DNA from: Sedimenticola sp.
GTDB taxonomy: Bacteria > Pseudomonadota > Gammaproteobacteria > Chromatiales > Chromatiaceae
Length of the DNA stretch: 6,210 nt
Reading direction: 5' to 3'
Assembly (NCBI GenBank): GCA_027038775.1
Contig: JALWGP010000422.1
Coordinates: forward strand, 1 to 6,210
Shown: piece by piece, positions 1 through 5,469 of the stretch
Position numbering within the stretch: the stretch's first letter is position 1
Layout: each line of letters begins with the position of its first letter
Program-made: the position numbers and the translations under genes
Notes under the pieces: generated by a model
Database searches by the model: none
Seen by the model: only the letters and a program-made list of their open reading frames with translations
What the model was told of the DNA's origin: nothing

Positions 1-2349
1 CTCCAGCTTCGAACGGAGGTTGAGCATGATCGCCCCGGCGGAATCCTTGCCGTAGTTGGGCAGGTCCAGTTGCACGCGGACTTCGGCGCTGCCGGTGGGC
101 TGTGCGGCCTTCAGCAGGGGGTACTGCTTCACCAGTGCCGTGGCCGGGATCCTGCCCTGGGCGCTGATGCGGGTGGAATCGGCATGGGGGGCGACCTCCA
201 ATTGGATCCTGGCTCCGAAGGCCCTGCCGGTAATCTCCTTTCCGCGGATGCCGTGGTTGTCGATCTCCAGTCTCCCCACGAGCCGATCGATGGCCAGTTT
301 CTGCGGAACCCAGAGAAAACGGGCGTTCTGGAAGTCGAGCGTGCCGTCGAAGCGGTAGTCATGGCTCTTGAAGGGGATGCGCAATCGGGCCTTCAGGCGT
401 CCGTTGCCCTGGAGCTCGATGCCTTCCACGTGGCGCGCCAGTTTCGCCTTGAGCGGGGTTTCGCGCAGCAGCCTCAATTCGTCGGCGAGGGGGCCCTCCA
501 CCACTCCGGACACCTCCAGCGGGGCCAGGGGTTTCAGCGAGGGAATGCGGGCCACGGCATGGAGAATTTCGCTGTTGTAGATCCGCGTGCTGCCCAGCTC
601 GATCTCCAGGCTGTTGTTGTGAAACCGGACACTGCCGTCGGCTTCCTGCAGCGGAGGCCACTGCTCGTGGTATGCCAGGGCCAGGTCCTCGGCCTGGAAC
701 AGCACCTCGAAGTGTCCGTCATGGGTTTCGTGAAACGGGAAACTGGAGAGGGGGCCGTGGAGAATGAAGCTGCCTTTGGAGACGCGGCCGAAGAGGATCG
801 CTTCGTCGAGCCATTTCACCAGCTTTTCCTTCATGATGCCCACGGGGTAGTAGCGGGGGGCCCGGGCACCGTCGCCGTTGTGGAAATCGGTCTGGATGTC
901 GGCGAAGAGCGGCTCTCCATCGGTTTTCGAGAGGTGCAGGCGGGTGATGGTGGCCAAGTCCCGGTTCTCTGCCACCAGGGCGTGGCTGTCCAGGCTCCAG
1001 CCGGCGGCCGTTTTCTTCCAGACCAGTTCGCCCTCGAGGAGTCCCAGTTCAATGGGCTGGCGGAAGAGGTGGGGCAGGTCGATGAGGGTGTCCTCGCTTT
1101 CGAGCAGCAGCCGCACACGGCCCGGCCCGGCAAAGAGTTCCGCCTGCAGTCCTTGTATTCCGGGCAGCTTCTTCCAGGCCGTCGCGTGGAGGTCGCGCAG
1201 ACTTGCGCGCGCGTTCCAGGCGGGACGCTCCTCCCGCTGCCGGAAATGGAGGCGCAGGTTCTCCAGCCGGCCGCCGGGTGCGATGGCCGCAATGGATTCC
1301 AGGTGGTCGGGCTCCAGGGGGAGCAGGCGGGTCAATGGGGTGAGGGAGGCCAGCTCCACGCTGGAGAAGCCGAGGAGGAGGTCGTTGCCGTTGGCCTGGA
1401 CGGCAACCGCCAACCCCTCCAGGGGCGGAGCTTCGGCGGCCTTCAACGTGGCTCCTGCCAGTTGCAGGGTCCAGCCGGTGTCGGTGACCTGGTAGGCCAG
1501 GTCGCCGGAGAGTTCGTGCAGCGTCAGTGGTGGTGCTCCCTCGCGTTCGGCCACGGTTTCCGGCAGCCGGAATCGCAGGCGGCTGCCGCGGTGGCTGCCG
1601 TGGTCCCACCGGCTCCAGGCCTCGAGGTCCACCTTCGCGGAGTGGAGGCGGATCTTTTCCGGCAGATAGGGGGTCAACGCCTGCGCGATGTCCAGCTGTT
1701 TCCCCTGTACCCAGAAACGGGCGGACCAGTCGGTGCCGGTGAGCCGCCCCCGGAGCTCGCCGCGGACGCGCAGGTCCCGGTTGCGTGAAGTCACCAGCAG
1801 CTCCCGCAGATCGCCGCGCGAAAGCAGCTGCAGGTCCAGGTTCCGCTCCACCAGCCGGGCGCCGCGTTTGTGGTCTTCCCACACCACCGTGGCGTTCTCG
1901 ATGAGCAGCAGGGCGGGCGGGCTGAAGCGGCCGCTGGGTTTCGGCAGGCCCACGATACGGGTGACCCCCTGTTCGTCCCGTTCCACCTGCAACCGGGTGC
2001 CTTTCAGGTGCAGCGCCACCGGCAGGTTCTCCGGCCAGTGGGGCAGCGCGCGCAGGGAGACGGCGGCCAGTACGTCCCCCAGGTGCAGCTGCTCTTCGTC
2101 ACCGATCACCAGGTTGCGCAGCCAGATGCGGGGGGTGAAGCCGCGCCAGCTGGTCTCGATGTGCGCCACCCGGACCGGCATGCCGAACATGCGCGAGGCG
2201 AGCCGTTCCACCGAGTCCACGTGGTGCTCGGCCCACAGCGCCAGGGCGAAGGAGACCACCTTGGCCAGGGTGAGGACGACGAGTACGACGAAGGCGAGAC
2301 GGGTGAGGAGGCGGAGCAGTCCCCGAAGCAGCAGGCCGAGAAAGATCAA
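1..2349 (-). CDS. yhdP: YhdP family AsmA-like envelope protein (DUF3971), partial: N-terminal 783 residues
   Basis: One reading frame is open from 2349 to the window edge and gives 783 residues without a stop; the family is usually about 1,250-1,300 residues, so the C-terminal third lies outside. The N-terminus is a basic, leucine-rich stretch followed by a single membrane segment (about residues 18-39), as expected for an inner-membrane-anchored protein with a large periplasmic body. A family-typical block occurs at residues 500-515 (YYPVGIMKEKLVKWL), followed by GxVSKGSFxLHGPLSSFPF. In E. coli, YhdP is one of the AsmA-like proteins (with TamB and YdbH) implicated in phospholipid delivery to the outer membrane; that role here is by family. 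The chosen start is TTG at 2349, whose TTGA overlaps the rng stop. No Shine-Dalgarno is visible, so translation is probably coupled to rng. No in-frame ATG precedes the membrane segment. Position after rng supports the call. Confidence 0.93.
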   Translation of the reverse strand, partial: MIFLGLLLRGLLRLLTRLAFVVLVVLTLAKVVSFALALWAEHHVDSVERLASRMFGMPVRVAHIETSWRGFTPRIWLRNLVIGDEEQLHLGDVLAAVSLRALPHWPENLPVALHLKGTRLQVERDEQGVTRIVGLPKPSGRFSPPALLLIENATVVWEDHKRGARLVERNLDLQLLSRGDLRELLVTSRNRDLRVRGELRGRLTGTDWSARFWVQGKQLDIAQALTPYLPEKIRLHSAKVDLEAWSRWDHGSHRGSRLRFRLPETVAEREGAPPLTLHELSGDLAYQVTDTGWTLQLAGATLKAAEAPPLEGLAVAVQANGNDLLLGFSSVELASLTPLTRLLPLEPDHLESIAAIAPGGRLENLRLHFRQREERPAWNARASLRDLHATAWKKLPGIQGLQAELFAGPGRVRLLLESEDTLIDLPHLFRQPIELGLLEGELVWKKTAAGWSLDSHALVAENRDLATITRLHLSKTDGEPLFADIQTDFHNGDGARAPRYYPVGIMKEKLVKWLDEAILFGRVSKGSFILHGPLSSFPFHETHDGHFEVLFQAEDLALAYHEQWPPLQEADGSVRFHNNSLEIELGSTRIYNSEILHAVARIPSLKPLAPLEVSGVVEGPLADELRLLRETPLKAKLARHVEGIELQGNGRLKARLRIPFKSHDYRFDGTLDFQNARFLWVPQKLAIDRLVGRLEIDNHGIRGKEITGRAFGARIQLEVAPHADSTRISAQGRIPATALVKQYPLLKAAQPTGSAEVRVQLDLPNYGKDSAGAIMLNLRSKLE

Positions 2350-3803
2350 ACCAGCACCACGTCGTACTGTTCCTGGGTGTAGAGCGACTCGGGCTGCAGC
2401 CGGATGGGCTTGCCGATGAACTGCTCCAGCTCGGCCAGCTCCTGGGACTCCTCATCGAGGAGACGGTCGATCACCTCGGGGGAGGCCAGCACCAGCAGCG
2501 ACTCGCTCTCGAACTGCCGCGCCTCGCGCAGGATCTCGCGGAAGATCTCGTAGCAGGTGGTCTGGGCGGTCTTGATGTAGCCGCGGCCGCCGCAGGTGGG
2601 GCAGTTGTCACAGAGCACGTGCTCCAGCGACTCGCGGGTGCGCTTGCGGGTCATCTCCACCAGCCCCAGGGAGGAGACCTCGCAGATGGTGGTTCGGGCG
2701 TGATCCTTGGCGAGATACCGCTCCAGGGCGCGCATCACTTGGCGCTTGTGCTCCTCCTCCTTCATGTCGATGAAGTCGATGATGATGATGCCGCCCAGGT
2801 TGCGCAGCCGCAGCTGGCGGCAGATGGCCTGCACCGCCTCGAGGTTGGTCTTGAAGATGGTTTCTTCCAGGTTGTGGTGGCCCACGAAGCCGCCGGTGTT
2901 GACGTCGATGGTGGTCATCGCCTCGGTCTGGTCGATGATCAGGTGGCCACCCGACTTCAGCTCCACCCGCCGCGCCAGTGCCTTCTGGATCTCGTCCTCG
3001 ACGTTGTAGAGGTCGAAAATGGGGCGTTCCCCGGGGTAGTACTCGATGCGTTCGGCGATCTCCTTGTTGAACTGGCCGGCGAACTGCACCGCCTTCTCCC
3101 AGGTGGAGCGCGAGTCGATGCGCACCCGTTCCACCTCGGGGCCGGCCAGGTCGCGCAGGGCGCGCAGGGCCAGGGGCAGGTCCTCGTGCAGGAGCTGGAT
3201 GCCCCTGGCCTGGGCCGCCTTCCCCTGGATCGATTCCCACAACTGCTGTAGGAAGAGCATGTCGGTGCGCAGCGCCTCCTCGTCGATGCCCTCGGCGGCG
3301 GTGCGGGCGATGAAGCCGCCCTTCATGCCGCACTCGTCGGAGATCTTCTTGAGGATGTTCTTCAGCCGCTGGCGCTCGGCCTCGTCCTCCACCTTCTGCG
3401 AGATGCCCAGGGTGGTGCTGTTGGGCATGTAGACCAGGTAGCGGGAGGGGATGGAGATGTTGGTGGTGAGCCGTGCCCCCTTGGTGCCGAGTGGATCCTT
3501 CACCACCTGCACCACCACGTGGGAGCCCTCGCGCACCAGCTGGGTGATGTCCAGGTTCCTTTCACCGTTGCCGTTGCCGGTGCTGATGTCGGCGGCGTGG
3601 AGGAAGGCGGCGCGCGCCAGCCCCGCATCCACGAAGGCTGCCTGCATGCCCGGCAGCACCCGGCAGATCTTGCCGCGGTAGATGTTGCCCACCAGCCCGC
3701 GGCTGGCGGTGCGCTCGATGAGCACCTCCTGCACCACCCCGTTCTCGATGAGGGCCACCCGGGTCTCCGGCGGGGTCACGTTGATGAGGATCTCTTCGCT
3801 CAT
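2346..3803 (-). CDS. rng: Ribonuclease G
   Basis: Encodes 485 residues, close to the 489 of E. coli RNase G, an endonuclease that matures the 5' end of 16S rRNA and helps mRNA turnover. The S1 RNA-binding domain spans about residues 37-125 (start GNIYRGKICRVLPGMQAAFVD). The catalytic DNase I-like region holds the two metal-binding aspartates: D300 in TTIDVNTGGFVG and D343 in IIIIDFIDMK. The zinc-link cysteines C401 and C404 lie in CDNCPTCGGRG. The C-terminus ends like E. coli RNase G (LYTQEQYDVVLV), and the long RNase E scaffold domain is absent, which separates it from rne. ATG at 3803 gives MSEEILINVTPPETRVA, aligned with the E. coli start. It lies 10 nt after maf, with no clear ribosome site in the gap. 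The S1 domain has a short low-complexity insert (GNGNGE, residues 76-81) at a loop that varies in the family. Confidence 0.98.
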   Translation of the reverse strand: MSEEILINVTPPETRVALIENGVVQEVLIERTASRGLVGNIYRGKICRVLPGMQAAFVDAGLARAAFLHAADISTGNGNGERNLDITQLVREGSHVVVQVVKDPLGTKGARLTTNISIPSRYLVYMPNSTTLGISQKVEDEAERQRLKNILKKISDECGMKGGFIARTAAEGIDEEALRTDMLFLQQLWESIQGKAAQARGIQLLHEDLPLALRALRDLAGPEVERVRIDSRSTWEKAVQFAGQFNKEIAERIEYYPGERPIFDLYNVEDEIQKALARRVELKSGGHLIIDQTEAMTTIDVNTGGFVGHHNLEETIFKTNLEAVQAICRQLRLRNLGGIIIIDFIDMKEEEHKRQVMRALERYLAKDHARTTICEVSSLGLVEMTRKRTRESLEHVLCDNCPTCGGRGYIKTAQTTCYEIFREILREARQFESESLLVLASPEVIDRLLDEESQELAELEQFIGKPIRLQPESLYTQEQYDVVLV

Positions 3804-3813
3804 TTTTTCAATT

Positions 3814-4377
3814 CTACACTTCCAGCAGTCCCGCTTCTCCCAGCAACTCCCCGGTTTCGTACAACGGCAGGCCCATGATCCCCGAATAGCTGCCCGAGAT
3901 GTGCCGGATGAAGAGGGCCGCCCGCCCTTGCACCGCGTAGCTTCCCGCCTTGTCCGCCGGCTCTCCGGTGGCCCAGTAGGCCCTTGCCTGGTCCTCGGTG
4001 AGGGGGGCGAAGGTCACCTCGCTCAGGCTCAGGCGATACTGGAGCTCCCCCTCGTGGAGCAGGGCCACTCCGCTCATCACCTGGTGGGTGCGGCCGGAGA
4101 GTGCCAACAGCATCTCCACCGCGTGCGCCGCGTCGCGGGGCTTGCCCAGGGGCTTGCCGTCCAGCACCACGGCGGTGTCGGCGGCCAGCACCGGCAGGGA
4201 AGGTTCCCGTTCCCGGGCGGCCAGCGCCTTGGAGCGGGTCACCCGTTCCACGTAGACCTCGGCCGCCTCTCCCGGCAGGCGCGACTCGTCCACGTCCACC
4301 GGCATCACCCGGTATTGGACGCCGATCTGGTCCAGCAGTTCGCGGCGGCGGGGGGATCGGGAGGCGAGGAGGATCAT
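3814..4377 (-). CDS. maf: Maf/YhdE family nucleoside triphosphate pyrophosphatase (dTTP/UTP type)
   Basis: Encodes 187 residues, normal for the Maf family, which hydrolyses non-canonical or excess nucleoside triphosphates to monophosphate and pyrophosphate in the cytoplasm. Visible family motifs are the N-terminal nucleotide-binding loop LASRSPRRRELL (residues 4-15), the catalytic aspartate D67 in LAADTAVV, GKPRD (78-82), the block DKAGSYAVQG (142-151), and SGSYSGIMGLPLYETGELL near the C-terminus. Gln150 in the VQG motif and the GSY...GLPLYET segment match E. coli YhdE (dTTP/UTP preferring) rather than YceF, which has Glu at this site and prefers 7-methyl-GTP. This subfamily call is a family inference. 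ATG at 4377 starts directly before the SxSPRR loop and no earlier start is plausible. It lies 20 nt after rlmH and 10 nt before rng, the usual maf-rng order. No strong Shine-Dalgarno is seen. Confidence 0.95.
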   Translation of the reverse strand: MILLASRSPRRRELLDQIGVQYRVMPVDVDESRLPGEAAEVYVERVTRSKALAAREREPSLPVLAADTAVVLDGKPLGKPRDAAHAVEMLLALSGRTHQVMSGVALLHEGELQYRLSLSEVTFAPLTEDQARAYWATGEPADKAGSYAVQGRAALFIRHISGSYSGIMGLPLYETGELLGEAGLLEV

Positions 4378-4397
4378 GGTTCAGAACAAGCGCCTGC

Positions 4398-4868
4398 TCA
4401 TGCCCGATGGTAAGGATGATTGCGCAACAGGCTCCAGGCCCGGTAGAGGGCTTCGGCCACCACCACCCGCACCAGAGGGTGGGGCAGGGTCAGCGGCGAC
4501 AGGGACCACCGCTGCTCCGCTGCCTCGAGGCACTCGGGCGAGAGTCCCTCGGGACCACCCACCAGCAGGGCCAGGTCGCGGCCGTCGGCCATCCAGCGGC
4601 CGAGCTGTGCGGAGAGCTGTTCCGTGCTCCAGGCGCGTCCCTTCACGTCCAGGGCCACCACCCGGCTGCCCCGGGTCACCGCCGCCAGCATCCGCTTGCC
4701 CTCCTCGCGCAGGATGCGGGTGATGTCGGCGTTCTTTCCACGCCGCCCGGGCGGGATCTCCACCAGCTCCAGGGCGCACTCCGCCGGCAGGCGCCGGGCG
4801 TACTCCTCGTAGCCCTCCTGCACCCAGCGCGGCATCTTCTCTCCCACGGCGACGAGGCGGATTTTCAT
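4398..4868 (-). CDS. rlmH: 23S rRNA (pseudouridine1915-N3) methyltransferase RlmH
   Basis: Encodes 156 residues; E. coli RlmH has 155. This SPOUT-class enzyme uses S-adenosylmethionine to methylate N3 of pseudouridine 1915 in helix 69 of 23S rRNA, acting on assembled 70S ribosomes. The trefoil-knot cofactor motif [13 protein letters not shown] is at residues 101-113. It is followed by [25 protein letters not shown] (121-145) and the conserved tail NHPYHRA (150-156), needed for catalysis in the family. The start was set at ATG 4868 ([13 protein letters not shown]), which aligns with E. coli. The frame stays open upstream to 4994, but that extension runs into the divergent antitoxin gene and has no family support. 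In many gammaproteobacteria rlmH follows nadD-rsfS; here it heads the operon and faces a toxin-antitoxin module. No Shine-Dalgarno precedes the start. Confidence 0.97.
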   Translation of the reverse strand: MKIRLVAVGEKMPRWVQEGYEEYARRLPAECALELVEIPPGRRGKNADITRILREEGKRMLAAVTRGSRVVALDVKGRAWSTEQLSAQLGRWMADGRDLALLVGGPEGLSPECLEAAEQRWSLSPLTLPHPLVRVVVAEALYRAWSLLRNHPYHRA

Positions 4869-4875
4869 GGGGGCG

Positions 4876-4884
4876 ATTCTACCA
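4876..4884 (-). promoter_or_regulatory. Candidate extended -10 promoter of rlmH operon
   Basis: On the minus strand the sequence reads TGGTAGAAT, a TGn extended -10 followed by TAGAAT (5 of 6 matches to TATAAT). The -35 region at a 17-bp spacing (4899-4904, CCGGTC) is poor, as is common with extended -10 promoters. Transcription would begin about 7 nt downstream, near 4869, immediately before the rlmH ATG at 4868. It is the best promoter candidate for the rlmH-maf-rng-yhdP operon within the divergent region. Prediction by eye only. Confidence 0.45.
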
Positions 4885-4888
4885 CCGA

Positions 4889-4903
4889 CGGTCCCCGGGA
4901 CCG
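4889..4903. repeat. 15-bp inverted repeat in the divergent intergenic region
   Basis: CGGTCCC and GGGACCG are perfect 7-bp arms around a single central C. It sits between the two divergent promoters and covers the -35 position of the rlmH promoter candidate. It could be an operator for an unidentified regulator. With a 1-nt centre it cannot form a normal hairpin loop, and no U-tract follows, so it is not a terminator. High local GC makes chance occurrence possible. Confidence 0.4.
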
Positions 4904-4930
4904 GCCCTACCACCCGCCGGAAGGTATTCC

Positions 4931-4959
4931 TTGACGCGGCGTACGCGCAAACGTACGCT
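4931..4959 (+). promoter_or_regulatory. Sigma70-type promoter of the toxin-antitoxin operon
   Basis: A -35 box TTGACG (4931-4936, 5 of 6 to consensus) is followed after a 17-bp spacer by TACGCT (4954-4959, 3 of 6 to TATAAT, including the key first two and last bases). Transcription would start near 4966-4967, essentially at the antitoxin ATG (4967), predicting a leaderless mRNA. The promoter contains the two palindromes described separately. Confidence 0.6.
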
Positions 4960-4960
4960 T
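4939..4960. promoter_or_regulatory. Probable YefM/YoeB operator: paired CGTACG palindromes
   Basis: GCGTACGC (4939-4946) is a perfect 8-bp palindrome. A second CGTACG core (4952-4957) sits in the near-perfect palindrome 4949-4960. The cores are exactly 12 bp apart centre to centre, and the second overlaps the -10 box. The E. coli yefM-yoeB operator also has two adjacent palindromes, with TGTACA cores, 12 bp apart. Here the central GTAC is shared and the flanking base differs (C/G for T/A). Repression by the antitoxin-toxin complex is inferred from this match. Confidence 0.65.
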
Positions 4961-4966
4961 GTCCCC

Positions 4967-5209
4967 ATGACCACCCTGAACGCAACCGAAGCACGTTCGC
5001 GTCTCTACAGCCTGATCGACGAGGCGGCAGAGAGCCACGAGCCCATTTTCATCACCGGCAAGCGTGCCAACGCGGTATTGATCTCCGAGGAGGACTGGCG
5101 GGCCATTTCGGAGACGCTCTACCTGCTCTCCATTCCCGGCATGCGCGAATCGATCAAGGAGGGCATGGCGGAACCTGTCGAAGCCTGCGAGAAGGATCTT
5201 GATTGGTGA
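4967..5209 (+). CDS. yefM: Antitoxin of the YefM/Phd family
   Basis: Encodes 80 residues, close to E. coli YefM (83). The N-terminal Phd/YefM DNA-binding fold is seen in the pattern [26 protein letters not shown], then [25 protein letters not shown] (to residue 55). It is followed by [11 protein letters not shown] and an acidic tail ([11 protein letters not shown], residues 70-80) of the kind that wraps and blocks the toxin active site. It should dimerise, bind its own promoter, and neutralise the adjacent toxin in the cytoplasm. The start is ATG 4967. An in-frame TTG at 4931 would add 12 residues, but that TTG is the -35 box, so it is rejected. No Shine-Dalgarno lies in the 15 nt before the ATG, consistent with a leaderless transcript. 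It overlaps the toxin gene by 4 nt. GC is somewhat below that of the flanking genes. Confidence 0.94.
   Translation: MTTLNATEARSRLYSLIDEAAESHEPIFITGKRANAVLISEEDWRAISETLYLLSIPGMRESIKEGMAEPVEACEKDLDW
5192..5196 (+). promoter_or_regulatory. Ribosome binding site of the toxin gene
   Basis: AAGGA lies inside the end of the antitoxin gene, 9 nt before the GTG at 5206 and 6 nt before the in-frame TTG at 5203. It is the clearest Shine-Dalgarno sequence before any gene in the window. It fits either start; GTG is preferred because it forms the usual 4-nt overlap. Confidence 0.6.
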
Positions 5210-5469
5210 GCTGGCAGCTCGTCTTCACGAGGCAGGCCCGCAGGGATGCCCGCAAGCTGGCCGCCGCCGGGCTCAAACCCAAGGCGGAACGGTTGCTGGC
5301 CATTTTCCGGGAAGACCCTTTCCAGAACCCGCCGCCCGTTGAAAAGCTGGTGGGCGACCTGGCCGGCGCCTGGTCCAGGAGAATCAACATCCAGCATCGT
5401 CTGGTTTACCAGGTGCTGCAAGAGGAGCAGGTGGTCAAAGTGATCCGCATGTGGACCCATTACGAATGA
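5206..5469 (+). CDS. yoeB: Toxin of the Txe/YoeB family (ribosome-dependent mRNA endonuclease)
   Basis: Encodes 87 residues from GTG 5206 (E. coli YoeB: 84). YoeB binds the ribosomal A site and cleaves mRNA there, stopping translation when its antitoxin is lost. The C-terminal half carries the family core [15 protein letters not shown] then QHRLVYQV and ends in THYE. With this start, the catalytic-site residues line up as E46, R65, H85 and Y86 with YoeB E46, R65, H83 and Y84, so the toxin looks intact and active. A TTG at 5203 would add one residue; GTG is preferred because it overlaps the antitoxin stop (GTGA) and suits the AAGGA site upstream. The toxin stop TGA overlaps the polA start (ATGA, 5466-5469). 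GC over antitoxin plus toxin is about 62% (480 bases counted by eye), versus about 67% in the first 360 bases of the polA side and higher in rlmH, which hints at acquisition. Confidence 0.94.
   Translation: MSWQLVFTRQARRDARKLAAAGLKPKAERLLAIFREDPFQNPPPVEKLVGDLAGAWSRRINIQHRLVYQVLQEEQVVKVIRMWTHYE

Noticed and set aside
70..1788. A 572-codon plus-strand open frame opposite yhdP
   Set aside because: Its codons are exactly antiphase-aligned with yhdP codons, so stops would need sense TTA, CTA or TCA, which are rare in this high-GC gene. Its translation has no recognisable domain, while the minus strand encodes a clear YhdP protein.
1049..1882. A 277-codon minus-strand frame within yhdP in another phase
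   Set aside because: Arginine/proline/alanine-rich composition typical of an off-frame in GC-rich DNA; the YhdP frame runs unbroken through it.
2776..2792. ATG/GAT triplet repeat
   Set aside because: It encodes the run of isoleucines beside the catalytic DFIDM motif of RNase G, which is conserved in the protein family.
2619..3251. A 210-codon plus-strand frame opposite rng
   Set aside because: Same codon-aligned antisense shadow effect; the minus strand encodes full-length RNase G with all catalytic residues.
4380..4397. Possible terminator or regulatory site between rlmH and maf
   Set aside because: The 20-nt gap shows no stable hairpin with a U-tract; it reads as a simple operon junction.
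3682..4413. A 243-codon plus-strand frame across maf and the start of rng
   Set aside because: Shadow of maf; the translation is low-complexity with no family features.
4931..4966. N-terminal extension of the antitoxin from TTG 4931
   Set aside because: This TTG is part of the -35 box, and the extension ([11 protein letters not shown]) would be translated from the operator itself; homologues start at the [10 protein letters not shown] position.
4869..4994. N-terminal extension of RlmH by 42 residues (start at 4994)
   Set aside because: It would overlap the divergent promoters and the antitoxin gene; E. coli RlmH begins at the position matching ATG 4868.
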